A stretch of 64,000 nt of DNA. It comes from Gracilibacillus ureilyticus (GTDB lineage: Bacteria; Bacillota; Bacilli; Bacillales; Amphibacillaceae). The number at the start of each line of letters is the position of its first letter. The stretch's first letter is position 1. A program made the position numbers and the translations under genes. The notes beneath the pieces were generated by a model. It saw only the letters and a list, made by a program, of their open reading frames with translations, made no database searches and was not told the origin of the DNA. The stretch spans positions 1 through 64,000 of the forward strand of contig NZ_FOGL01000005.1 in assembly GCF_900111195.1 (NCBI RefSeq), given 5' to 3'. Shown here piece by piece: positions 26,541-33,724 of the stretch.

Positions 26541-26693
26541 TTACTCAGTTCCTTCTTCTTCATTTGTTTCCGTCTGTTCTTCTGCTTGATCTTCAGTTGG
26601 CTCTTCCGTGTCACCATTATCTCCAGAACATGCAGTTAGAACACCTGCAGAAAAAATTGCTGCGAAAAAGATAGATAACCATTTTTTCTTCAT
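26541..26693 (-). CDS. Small acidic lipoprotein, 50 aa
   Basis: The signal peptide has a lysine-rich start and ends in the lipobox VLTAC, so Cys22 would be lipidated. The mature part is only 29 residues, nearly all Glu, Asp, Thr, Gln and Asn. A GGGGGGAT site lies upstream of the ATG. It resembles the larger lipoprotein gene just upstream (26842-27153) in design, and both may be surface or wall-associated acidic peptides. No function is recognised. It is too short for ordinary gene callers. Confidence 0.72.
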   Translation of the reverse strand: MKKKWLSIFFAAIFSAGVLTACSGDNGDTEEPTEDQAEEQTETNEEEGTE

Positions 26694-26802
26694 TTTTCTA
26701 TCCCCCCCTTCTATCAATCTATAATACCCGAAAATAATTAAAAAAATATGCGATTAACCGTTTTTTAACAATTTTAACCTTTTATTTACAATTTGAATTC
26801 AT

Positions 26803-26834
26803 AAAAAAAGAGTAAGCATAGTTGCCTACTCTTT
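26803..26834 (-). terminator. Terminator of the acidic lipoprotein gene
   Basis: On the minus strand AAAGAGTAGGCA pairs with TGCTTACTCTTT (one G-U) and continues into a T7 tract. Confidence 0.8.
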
Positions 26835-26841
26835 ATTTCAA

Positions 26842-27153
26842 TTAGTCTTCTTCCGTGTCACCAATTGTTGCATCTTCTTCGTCGGTTACAGCACCATCAG
26901 TTGCGCCGTCTTCTTCCATCTCCACACTGTTACCTTCTTCTAAAGCAGGATCTTCTTCTGCAGGTGCTTCTTCACCAACAGCCGGATCTTCCTCTCCAAC
27001 AGCCGGATCTTCTGCTGGCATATCCTCATCTACAGCAGGTGCAGGTGTTTCTTCTTCCACCGGTTCTTCCTCAGCATCTCCACAAGCGGATAACAGTCCA
27101 AGTGATAAAACAGATACTCCAAACATACTTATTAATTTTTTACTTAATTTCAT
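26842..27153 (-). CDS. Acidic Pro/Glu-rich lipoprotein
   Basis: A 103-aa protein with signal peptide and lipobox LLSAC, lipidated at Cys24. The mature part is extremely acidic with almost no basic residue and has DPAVGEE-type repeats near 50-70. Such low-complexity acidic tails occur on lipoproteins of halotolerant Bacillaceae; no enzyme domain is seen. An AAAGGAGGAA ribosome site precedes the ATG. The opposite strand has open frames here only because of the repetitive codons. Confidence 0.8.
   Translation of the reverse strand: MKLSKKLISMFGVSVLSLGLLSACGDAEEEPVEEETPAPAVDEDMPAEDPAVGEEDPAVGEEAPAEEDPALEEGNSVEMEEDGATDGAVTDEEDATIGDTEED
26975..27016. repeat. Two 21-bp tandem units inside the acidic lipoprotein gene
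   Basis: Two head-to-tail copies starting CCAACAGCCGGATCTTC encode seven residues each (VGEEDPA phase). They differ only in their last few bases. The unit is a multiple of three, so slippage would change length without loss of frame. Confidence 0.7.
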
Positions 27154-27322
27154 TATAATTTCCTCCTTTAATTTTAACTCATAATACTTCTACCCAGATC
27201 AAAAACTACATAATCATAAAAAAAGCGATTTTAATCTTTCTATAATTATTTAGTAAACTCCGTGTAATATTTATACACTTTTCCTACTTATCAATAGAAG
27301 TGGGATGAAAGGAGAGGTCTTG

Positions 27323-28186
27323 TTGAATGAGATAGTTATATTAGAAAAACACTGGAAGGAAAAGTTTAAAAACGAATGGACTAATCCTCTTAAAGGTAAA
27401 ATAAAGGTGCATAACAAACACAGGAAAAAAATTAAATGGACCGAAGTGAAAGGGATCAAACAGTCAGAGATACGCAATGAGAACAAATATGAAATTTTCT
27501 ACTCCCTATCAGTAAAGTGCATGATTAAAGATGCCCATTCCTATTACCATGAGGAGGAATCGCAGGAAAGGTGTGCAACATTTATTGATGGTAAGTTGAT
27601 TCAAGACGAGTTGCTCCCTCGTGAGGAAAAAGAAAACCACCATGAGGAAAATAGTGAGTATAGTGATCAACAAGCAGTGTCAGAAGAAGTGAACATGCGA
27701 CTTTATTATGACAGAAGAGCTGCTGTTCAGTATGCTGAACGATGGTGGAATGATGCGAATCCAAATTACCGTTATTTTGAAGTCAACGATTGTACAAACT
27801 ACATTTCACAATGTTTGAGAGCTGGTGGGATTCCGATGACGGGCGCTCCTGATCGATCGATAGGATGGTGGTATAGTGGAAACAGCTGGAGTTACAGCTG
27901 GTCTGTTGCCCATTCCTTTCGCTGGTACTTGAGCAGCAGTGGAAATATCTTTCAAGCTAAATTGGTTGATAAACCGGAGGAGCTGCTTTTTGGTGACGTT
28001 ATCTGTTATGATTTTCAAGGTGATGGCAGATGGGATCATAATACCATTGTTGTCGCAAAGGATAGTGAAAATATGCCATTAGTCAACGCACATACAAATA
28101 ATAGCAGGCATCGTTACTGGACATACGAAGATTCCGCCGCATGGACCCCTGATTGTCAGTATAAGTTTTTTCGAATAGGGGGATAG
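27323..28186 (+). CDS. Amidase_6-domain protein (putative wall amidase, YhbB type)
   Basis: The C-terminal part (about residues 125-287) is an Amidase_6 / CHAP-like papain-fold domain: YDRRAAVQYAERWW, then the catalytic cysteine in NDCTNYISQCLRAGG, the WWYSGNSWSYSWSVAHSF stretch and the histidine in WDHNTIVV. The N-terminal 120 residues are charged and unrecognised. There is no signal peptide. I take TTG 27323, eight bases after AAAGGAG, as the start; ATG 27305 lies upstream of that site. Relatives are predicted peptidoglycan hydrolases, several tied to sporulation. The 59-bp IS right end begins eight bases after the stop. Confidence 0.78.
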   Translation: MNEIVILEKHWKEKFKNEWTNPLKGKIKVHNKHRKKIKWTEVKGIKQSEIRNENKYEIFYSLSVKCMIKDAHSYYHEEESQERCATFIDGKLIQDELLPREEKENHHEENSEYSDQQAVSEEVNMRLYYDRRAAVQYAERWWNDANPNYRYFEVNDCTNYISQCLRAGGIPMTGAPDRSIGWWYSGNSWSYSWSVAHSFRWYLSSSGNIFQAKLVDKPEELLFGDVICYDFQGDGRWDHNTIVVAKDSENMPLVNAHTNNSRHRYWTYEDSAAWTPDCQYKFFRIGG

Positions 28187-28193
28187 CATATCT

Positions 28194-28252
28194 CCCAAGA
28201 AGCCCCCACTTCAAGCAACCCGTAAGGGTGGTAAGTGGTGGGAGTAGTTCAC
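28194..28252 (+). mobile_element. Solo IS200/IS605-type right end (copy 2)
   Basis: All 59 bases equal 36-94, including the hairpin and the terminal TAGTTCAC, in the same orientation, but there is no tnpB or tnpA: the intact amidase gene stops eight bases upstream. It is a remnant, or a minimal derivative, of the element at the window start. Its sequence identity to copy 1 suggests recent arrival or selection. Confidence 0.65.
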
Positions 28253-28261
28253 AATTATATA

Positions 28262-28270
28262 TGGTATAAT
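28262..28270 (+). promoter_or_regulatory. Extended -10 promoter for trmL, next to the IS right end
   Basis: TGGTATAAT fits an extended -10 (TGnTATAAT). It lies ten bases after the IS right end and 34 bases before the trmL start. No good -35 is seen, which an extended -10 can tolerate. Confidence 0.5.
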
Positions 28271-28303
28271 GACTAAGGCAATTAATTATTAGAGGTGAAT
28301 AAA

Positions 28304-28777
28304 TTGGCAGTACATGTAGTTTTATATCAACCAGAAATTCCGGCAAATACAGGGAATATTGCAAGGACTTGCCTTGCAACAAATGTTCATTTACATTTAA
28401 TCAGACCACTGGGCTTTTCAACTGACGATAAAATGCTGAGACGTGCAGGTCTTGATTATTGGCATGATGTGAAAATTAATTATTATGATTCATTGGATGA
28501 ACTCTACAATGCTTACCCCAAAGCGGAATTTTATTATATTGAAAACTTTGGTGGTAAATATTATTCAGACTATGATTTTAGTAACAGCGATAAAGATTTA
28601 TTTTTTGTTTTTGGACGAGAAACTAACGGTATCCCTAAAGAGCTATTGGCAGGAAAAGAAGACCAGTGTTTACGGATCCACATGACAGATAAAGTACGCT
28701 CACTTAACTTATCTAATACTGCCGCAATCATCATATATGATGTAATGAAACAACAAGGTTTCCCTGGACTAAAGTAG
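28304..28777 (+). CDS. trmL: tRNA (cytidine(34)-2'-O)-methyltransferase TrmL
   Basis: A SPOUT-class methyltransferase of 157 aa that 2'-O-methylates the wobble base of tRNA-Leu. The knot motifs are clear: QPEIPANTGNIARTC near 9-23, LDYWHDV near 48, FGRETNGIP near 103-111 and RSLNLSNTAAIIIYD near 130-144. The start is TTG 28304 after AGAGGTG; the upstream GTG at 28295 is part of that site. It stands alone, between the IS right end and a terminator. Confidence 0.92.
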   Translation: MAVHVVLYQPEIPANTGNIARTCLATNVHLHLIRPLGFSTDDKMLRRAGLDYWHDVKINYYDSLDELYNAYPKAEFYYIENFGGKYYSDYDFSNSDKDLFFVFGRETNGIPKELLAGKEDQCLRIHMTDKVRSLNLSNTAAIIIYDVMKQQGFPGLK

Positions 28778-28804
28778 CCACAGTACCTGTTACTGTGGTT
28801 TTTT
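28778..28804 (+). terminator. Terminator after trmL
   Basis: CCACAGTA/TACTGTGG stem with a five-base loop and a T6 tract, directly after the stop codon. Confidence 0.88.
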
Positions 28805-28983
28805 ACAGGTGTTTTTCTTTCTTCGAAAAAACACTCTCAGTCAAAAATGAATGAAAATCCAACATTTTTAGCTATTTAATTATCTTAACGAGTGCTATAG
28901 AATGAAAGGTACAGTAGAAGAAGTGGAAAAAAAATTATATTTTCCATCATGGATCCGTCTGGGCAAATGTGTTTTAAAAATGA

Positions 28984-28998
28984 ATGAAAACACTTACA
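28984..28998 (+). promoter_or_regulatory. CcpA cre-like site
   Basis: ATGAAAACACTTACA fits the catabolite-responsive consensus WTGNAANCGNWNNCA except for A in place of the central G. It lies 36 bp before the oxidoreductase start, where CcpA would repress. The rest of the gap (28805-29034) shows no gene. Confidence 0.5.
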
Positions 28999-29034
28999 AT
29001 GAAAATTATACATACGTAAAGGAGATGTTTAAAT

Positions 29035-30117
29035 ATGGGTAGTGCAGATGGAATGAATTATGCTCCAAAGGGGAAACCAAATCCGGTTGTTAAGCCAGGA
29101 GAATTTGTTTTTGCTGCGGTTGCATTGGATCATGGTCATATTTACGGTCAATGTAATGGTCTGATAGAGGCTGGGGCCACATTAAAATGGGTATATGATT
29201 CCGATCAGGAAAAGGTGAAAAATTTTCTGGAAAAGTTTCCACAAGCAAAACAAGCAGATTCCATTGACCAAATCCTGTCAGATAATGAAGTGAAATTAGT
29301 GGCTGCTGCTGCGATACCTTCTGAAAGAAGTGCACTGGGGAATCGTGTGATGAAGGCAGGGAAAGATTATTTCACTGATAAAACCCCTTTTACCACTTTA
29401 GCTCAATTGGAGGAAACAAAAAAAATCGCTGCGGAAACCGGCAAAAAGTATATGGTTTATTATAGTGAAAGAATTCATGTAGAAAGTGCTGTTTTTGCTG
29501 GACAGCTTGTCAAGGAAGGGGCAATTGGCAAGGTCATTCAGGTCACAGGTTTTGGTCCTCACAGATTAAACGCTCCCAGCAGGCCTGAATGGTTTTTTGA
29601 AAAGGAGAAATATGGCGGGATTCTGTGTGATATAGGGAGTCATCAAATTGAACAATTTCTATTCTATGCAGGTTGTAAGGATGCAGAAATATTACATAGT
29701 AAAATAGGAAACTATGATCATCCTCAATATCCTGAGCTGGATGATTATGGTGATGCGACATTAAGAGGAGATAATGGTGCTACTCAGTTCTTCCGTGTGG
29801 ACTGGTTTACCTCAGACGGTTTAAGTACGTGGGGTGATGGAAGAACATTTATTGTCGGGACGGAGGGGACCATTGAAGTTCGAAAGTATGTCGAATTGGC
29901 GAGAGGAACCGGAGGTAATCAAGTATACCTGGTTAATAAAGATGGAGAACAGCATTTTGATGTAAACGGAAAAGTGGGCTATCCCTTCTTTGGGGAGTTG
30001 ATTAAAGATTGCATGAATCGAACAGAGAATGCAATGACACAGGAACATACATTTAAAGCTGCAGAGTTATGCTTATTAGCACAAAAGCAAGCGATTGATG
30101 TGACAAAAGATATTTAA
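29035..30117 (+). CDS. Gfo/Idh/MocA-family oxidoreductase
   Basis: An NAD(P)-dependent sugar dehydrogenase-type protein, 360 aa. The N-terminal Rossmann domain is atypical at its loop (FAAVALDHGHIYGQCNGL near 30-47 in place of GxGxxG). The lysine of the conserved EKP block appears as TDKTPFTT near 115, and CDIGSHQIEQFLFY near 202-215 supplies the DxxxH catalytic pair. The second domain is complete. A cre-like site suggests carbon catabolite control. It is monocistronic, so the substrate is unknown; proteins of this family oxidise or epimerise sugars and inositols. Confidence 0.83.
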   Translation: MGSADGMNYAPKGKPNPVVKPGEFVFAAVALDHGHIYGQCNGLIEAGATLKWVYDSDQEKVKNFLEKFPQAKQADSIDQILSDNEVKLVAAAAIPSERSALGNRVMKAGKDYFTDKTPFTTLAQLEETKKIAAETGKKYMVYYSERIHVESAVFAGQLVKEGAIGKVIQVTGFGPHRLNAPSRPEWFFEKEKYGGILCDIGSHQIEQFLFYAGCKDAEILHSKIGNYDHPQYPELDDYGDATLRGDNGATQFFRVDWFTSDGLSTWGDGRTFIVGTEGTIEVRKYVELARGTGGNQVYLVNKDGEQHFDVNGKVGYPFFGELIKDCMNRTENAMTQEHTFKAAELCLLAQKQAIDVTKDI

Positions 30118-30135
30118 GGATGTATATACAGGGAA

Positions 30136-30169
30136 AGCCTGAAGCTTTATTGATGCTCCAGGCTTATTT
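30136..30169. terminator. Terminator between the oxidoreductase and the convergent ABC permease gene
   Basis: AGCCTGAAGC pairs with GCTCCAGGCT (one wobble pair), followed by TATTTC on the plus strand. Confidence 0.65.
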
Positions 30170-30178
30170 CTATTATTT

Positions 30179-30892
30179 CTATTTGTTAGAAAGTTTATCA
30201 ACAATACTTGCATTTCTTGTAATGAGCCATATGCCAACTGCTAAAATACTAAAAGGCAACAGGAATGCGAAAGCTGTATACTGATCTGTCGTAATAATTA
30301 AATAGCTTAGCAAATCAGTGAGATCCTCAGCATATGACCTGATAAATAATGGCATAGCAATAACAAGGATGAATATAGCGCTGACCTTATAACCAAAACG
30401 GAAAAATAAACTTGAAATAATAAATCCTACTAGAAACAGTAATATATATAACATTCCTTCATAGATCATTGTATCCAATTTACCAACAGAACTTTGAAAA
30501 CTTGTATCAAGACCATAAAATTGAAAGTTTGTTATATTTAAAACCTTGCCGAACCGGTGAATCAGGACTATTAAGAGGTTACTGATAACAGTCATCACAA
30601 CAGCATACAAGATAACGTAAACAAGCATGGAAAATATATAGCTTAATCTTGTTGTACCATATTTAATGATTGATGGGAAAGTTTCCTTGAAGAGCAATAA
30701 GGCAAAGACTGTCGTAAAGATCATACTGGGAATTGTATTAAACCCGATAAATTCTATATCGGATGACTGAAAGGAGAACGCCATTATGAACATTAAAGCA
30801 ATAAACCCTGTATAGATTCCCCAAAAAATAAGGATGGTAGACCATGATGACTTTAAGAGATAGTACATATTAAATTTGATTTGTTGTACCAT
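30179..30892 (-). CDS. ABC-2-type permease of a YtrA-type operon
   Basis: A 237-aa membrane protein with six predicted helices in two groups of three, lacking any soluble domain. Its start overlaps the ATPase gene by 23 bases, so it is the membrane partner of that ATPase. I recognise no sequence motif beyond hydrophobicity and context. Operons with a short GntR regulator, an ATPase and such permeases respond to cell-envelope active compounds in Bacillus (ytr) and relatives. Confidence 0.75.
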   Translation of the reverse strand: MVQQIKFNMYYLLKSSWSTILIFWGIYTGFIALMFIMAFSFQSSDIEFIGFNTIPSMIFTTVFALLLFKETFPSIIKYGTTRLSYIFSMLVYVILYAVVMTVISNLLIVLIHRFGKVLNITNFQFYGLDTSFQSSVGKLDTMIYEGMLYILLFLVGFIISSLFFRFGYKVSAIFILVIAMPLFIRSYAEDLTDLLSYLIITTDQYTAFAFLLPFSILAVGIWLITRNASIVDKLSNK

Positions 30893-31748
30893 TTTTATTC
30901 ACCTCTTCTTTTGTTAAATAAACAAATAGTTCCTGCAAACTAGCTTTACTTACCTTAAGGTTTCCTGAATCTGTTATATCCTCATTGTATAGAACAACGG
31001 TCTTTTGCCCCATAATTGATGATGAGTGGATAATGTTTCTTCCTGATGTAAGCTGATCAACTTCCTCTTTGGAACCTGTCAGGATTAGGTGTTTGCGCTC
31101 AAAATTATCTGCGGTATCATGCAGCATTAATTTCCCCTCATGCAAGATAGCAACTTCTTCAAAAAGCCTGCTTACCTCATCTATCAGGTGTGTGGATAAG
31201 ATGATCATCCTCGGATTGTTCTGGTATGTTTCTAATAATAGATCATAAAAGGTTGATCGAAAGGAAGCATCTAACCCTATATAAGGTTCATCGAAAATGG
31301 TTAACGAAGCATTACTGGCTAATCCTACGATAATCCCAAGTGCAGAATACATACCTTTCGAAAGTGTTTTCGCTTTTTGATTTATATTAAGACGAAACAC
31401 ATTCACTAAGTGGTTCGCATATTCGTTATCCCAATTAGGATAAAAGTTGGCGGAAATATTTAAAATATCCTTCACCCTGAATTTTTCGTGAAAATTGTTG
31501 CTTTCCATAATTAAACAAACTTCTCTCAATACAGGGTAATTATTAAATGGGCTCTTATTATCTATTGTTAACTGCCCGCTGGAATTAGAGAAATGCCCTG
31601 CTAGTAATCGCATGAGAGTAGTTTTACCCGCTCCGTTTTTGCCCAGCAATCCAATAATCTTATTGCCTTCCAGTGTTATTGTTAAATCGTCTAATGCAAC
31701 TTCTTTCTGGTACTGCTTTCTAACATTTACCGCTTTAATCTCCATCAT
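30870..31748 (-). CDS. ABC transporter ATP-binding protein (YtrB/YtrE-like)
   Basis: A 292-aa ATPase: Walker A GKNGAGKTT near 36-44, signature LSKGMYSAL near 133 (LSKG in place of LSGG, common in drug/antibiotic exporters of this type), Walker B LTIFDEPYIGLD near 155-166, and the H-loop STHLIDE. A C-terminal extension (about 210-292) follows. The ATG overlaps the GntR stop by four bases, so translation is coupled. Confidence 0.87.
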   Translation of the reverse strand: MMEIKAVNVRKQYQKEVALDDLTITLEGNKIIGLLGKNGAGKTTLMRLLAGHFSNSSGQLTIDNKSPFNNYPVLREVCLIMESNNFHEKFRVKDILNISANFYPNWDNEYANHLVNVFRLNINQKAKTLSKGMYSALGIIVGLASNASLTIFDEPYIGLDASFRSTFYDLLLETYQNNPRMIILSTHLIDEVSRLFEEVAILHEGKLMLHDTADNFERKHLILTGSKEEVDQLTSGRNIIHSSSIMGQKTVVLYNEDITDSGNLKVSKASLQELFVYLTKEEVNKNGTTNQI

Positions 31749-32107
31749 TTATTCTCTCCGATCCATGAAATTAATTGGTCTTTATTTATTCCGATTCGCT
31801 CAGCCTCTTTTAACATTGGCTTTACATATTGATCAAAAAAGTGGGATTTTCTTTTTTTTAAGATAATGTTTTTTGCATTTTCAGTAACAAACATTCCGAC
31901 ACCTCTCTTTTTGTAGATTATTTCCTGATCGACAAGTAAATTTATCCCTTTTGCAGCTGTAGCCGGATTAATTTGATAATGCTTGGCGAATTCATTGGTG
32001 GAAGGAATCTTGTCGTTTGCTTTCATTTCACCTTCGGCAATATTTGTTTCAATTAATTCAGCTATCTGCTGGAATATTGGTTGATCTTCATTTAATCTCT
32101 CAGACAA
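31745..32107 (-). CDS. GntR-family regulator, YtrA subfamily
   Basis: A short repressor of 120 aa: winged helix-turn-helix (residues about 10-75, with IPSTNEFAKHYQINPATAAKG near 33-53) and a small dimerisation tail of about 40 residues, the YtrA layout. First gene of a three-gene operon with an ABC exporter. The promoter region carries inverted repeats suited to autoregulation. Confidence 0.87.
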   Translation of the reverse strand: MSERLNEDQPIFQQIAELIETNIAEGEMKANDKIPSTNEFAKHYQINPATAAKGINLLVDQEIIYKKRGVGMFVTENAKNIILKKRKSHFFDQYVKPMLKEAERIGINKDQLISWIGENK

Positions 32108-32121
32108 TTTTAGTTCACCAC

Positions 32122-32177
32122 CTAACTGGTTAGTTACTCATGTAATTAACTATATAACATAGAGAATGGTATTGCAA
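32122..32177 (-). promoter_or_regulatory. Promoter and operator of the GntR-ABC operon
   Basis: On the minus strand: -35 TTGCAA (32172-32177), 17-bp spacer, -10 TATAGT (32149-32154). Around the start site are two inverted repeats: TTAGTTAC-TCAT-GTAATTAA (32130-32149, one mismatch) and CTAAC-TG-GTTAG (32122-32133). They are good candidates for the YtrA-type repressor. Confidence 0.65.
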
Positions 32178-32186
32178 GCCTTTTTC

Positions 32187-32213
32187 AAAAAAAAAACAAC
32201 GTATGTAACGTTG
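32187..32213 (-). terminator. Terminator of the phosphoesterase gene
   Basis: On the minus strand a CAACG/CGTTG stem with a seven-base loop runs into a T10 tract, starting at the stop codon. Confidence 0.7.
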
Positions 32214-32216
32214 CTT

Positions 32217-32939
32217 TTACTGATTTCTACCAGTTCGAATGATCTGTTGCATCATTTCCTTATTCGGGTAGCGATTATCTTCATATTGTTTACAAACCTT
32301 TTCGATATCGTATGGTACCCTTATATGGTTTGTGGATAGTGAACCATTTTTTAATTCGATGATTACATATGAAGCGTGGTTTATTCCATCAAAAGGTAAA
32401 CCAACACTGCCTGTATTGATAATTGTTTTGCCATCAATCACTCTTTTGTATGCTGTATGGATATGTCCATATAAATAAATATCAGCCTTCCTGCTTAAAG
32501 TTAATTTATTTAACAATTCTTCATCTGATTGTTCTGGTAAAACAATGTTAAATAAGCTGTCAGGCGTTGCATGATATGCGTGAATATTTATATTTTCATA
32601 AGTTAGGGAAAATTCTGACGGCAACTGTTCTAAGTAAACAATATCATTATCGTCTAGCTTTTCACGGGTCCATGCTTGTTCTTTGTTCATTAAGGAAAGA
32701 GCGCTGTCTGGTACTTCCCCTTCATTTACTCCTCTGATGACCCATTCATCCGCATTTCCTTTCAAAACTTTTGCGTGTAATGAGCGAATCAAATCTAGTG
32801 ATTGCTTCGGTTCAGGTCCCCTGTAACACAAGTCTCCTAATACAACAATATCATCAATAAGGCGACTTTTTATATCTTCCAGTACTGCTTCCAGTGCGAC
32901 GCTGTTCCCATGAATATCTGAAATAAATGCAAGTTTCAT
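32217..32939 (-). CDS. Calcineurin-like metallophosphoesterase
   Basis: A 240-aa dimetal phosphoesterase with all motifs: FISDIHGNSVALEAVL (4-19) with Asp and His ligands, GDLCYRGPEP near 37-46, GNADEW near 62 (GNHD variant), HAYHATPD near 120 and YGHIHTAY near 150-157. Such proteins hydrolyse phosphodiesters or dinucleotides; the exact substrate cannot be told. The ATG at 32939 follows GAGGTGAAG; an upstream in-frame ATG at 32963 has no ribosome site. Confidence 0.87.
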   Translation of the reverse strand: MKLAFISDIHGNSVALEAVLEDIKSRLIDDIVVLGDLCYRGPEPKQSLDLIRSLHAKVLKGNADEWVIRGVNEGEVPDSALSLMNKEQAWTREKLDDNDIVYLEQLPSEFSLTYENINIHAYHATPDSLFNIVLPEQSDEELLNKLTLSRKADIYLYGHIHTAYKRVIDGKTIINTGSVGLPFDGINHASYVIIELKNGSLSTNHIRVPYDIEKVCKQYEDNRYPNKEMMQQIIRTGRNQ

Positions 32940-33104
32940 TTTCTTCACCTCTTCTTTTATCATAAGCTATCGGTCTGTAAATATTCAAGTAATGCATAGG
33001 TTTTGACGGAACCAACAGGATAACTTTATAATAGTAATAGATAGTAATTATCTAATCTAATGTTACTAAAGTGGGTAATTTGTGAAAGAACAAGGAGGTA
33101 TACT

Positions 33105-33548
33105 ATGTTTTCCTTTATGGCAACTGAAATACCAACATTTATTAAGACAGAGTTAGAAAACCTTTTTGCAAAGATTGGCCCATTAATGAAGAAAAATACA
33201 AAATACATGATGTTTGCGACACCGTTAATTGCAATTTCCTTTTTTAACTTAATATTTTTCTTGTTTTTTGGCGGCTTTCAAAATGGTATGCTGGCAGCAT
33301 TACTGATATATGCTCTAATGGCATCTGTTGGTCTGGCATTATATAAAGAAAGTAAACGGATAAAGAAACAAATAAGAGAGCTTGAGATGGAACATATAGT
33401 CAACAGAATTGAGAAAAGTGTCGTCATTAATGAATATAAAAAGAAAGATTATATCACCCTTATTAAGAGCCAGCCGAGAATGGGAATTCAAACTTTTATG
33501 AATTTCTTAACGGAAGAAAATGAGAGGAAACGGATGAGTCAGGAGTAA
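33105..33548 (+). CDS. Small membrane protein, DUF5392-like (YwnF type)
   Basis: A 147-aa protein with two adjacent membrane helices (about 37-57 and 60-78) between a cytosolic N-terminal helix and a basic C-terminal coiled segment (KESKRIKKQIRELEMEHIVNR near 82-102). It has the size and layout of the DUF5392 family including B. subtilis YwnF, of unknown function; the assignment is from memory. ATG 33105 sits seven bases after AAGGAGG. Confidence 0.7.
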   Translation: MFSFMATEIPTFIKTELENLFAKIGPLMKKNTKYMMFATPLIAISFFNLIFFLFFGGFQNGMLAALLIYALMASVGLALYKESKRIKKQIRELEMEHIVNRIEKSVVINEYKKKDYITLIKSQPRMGIQTFMNFLTEENERKRMSQE

Positions 33549-33577
33549 ACCCACAAGGAAACTAGTGGGTTTTTTTT
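33548..33577 (+). terminator. Terminator after the DUF5392-like gene
   Basis: AACCCAC/GTGGGTT stem, 10-base loop, T7 tract. Confidence 0.9.
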
Positions 33578-33634
33578 GGCGTGAAAAATTAGGACTACTG
33601 GTTTTAAACTTATATCAAAATAAGTAGAAATATG

Positions 33635-33705
33635 TTGACAGTCATACACAATCATGAGAGTATAATACTGTATTTATGTTCTTTATATAGAATATAACGT
33701 TCTTT
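33635..33705 (+). promoter_or_regulatory. Promoter region with two SinR-type boxes before the glycosyltransferase gene
   Basis: GTTCTTT occurs at 33678-33684 and 33699-33705, direct repeats 21 bp apart (two helical turns) in front of the gene. B. subtilis SinR recognises GTTCTYT boxes. TTGACA (33635-33640) and TATAAT (33661-33666) look like promoter elements but are 20 bp apart, longer than usual. The boxes would lie just downstream of the start site. Confidence 0.6.
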
Positions 33706-33724
33706 ATATTAAAGGGGGATTAAT

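Noticed and set aside
26855-27184. Long Ser/Ala-rich open frames on the plus strand opposite the acidic lipoprotein gene
   Set aside because: They are mirror images of Glu/Asp/Pro-rich codons; the minus-strand gene has signal peptide, lipobox, ribosome site and terminator.
33635-33666. TTGACA and TATAAT as a standard promoter pair
   Set aside because: The spacer is 20 bp, outside the normal 16-18 range; kept only as promoter-like elements.
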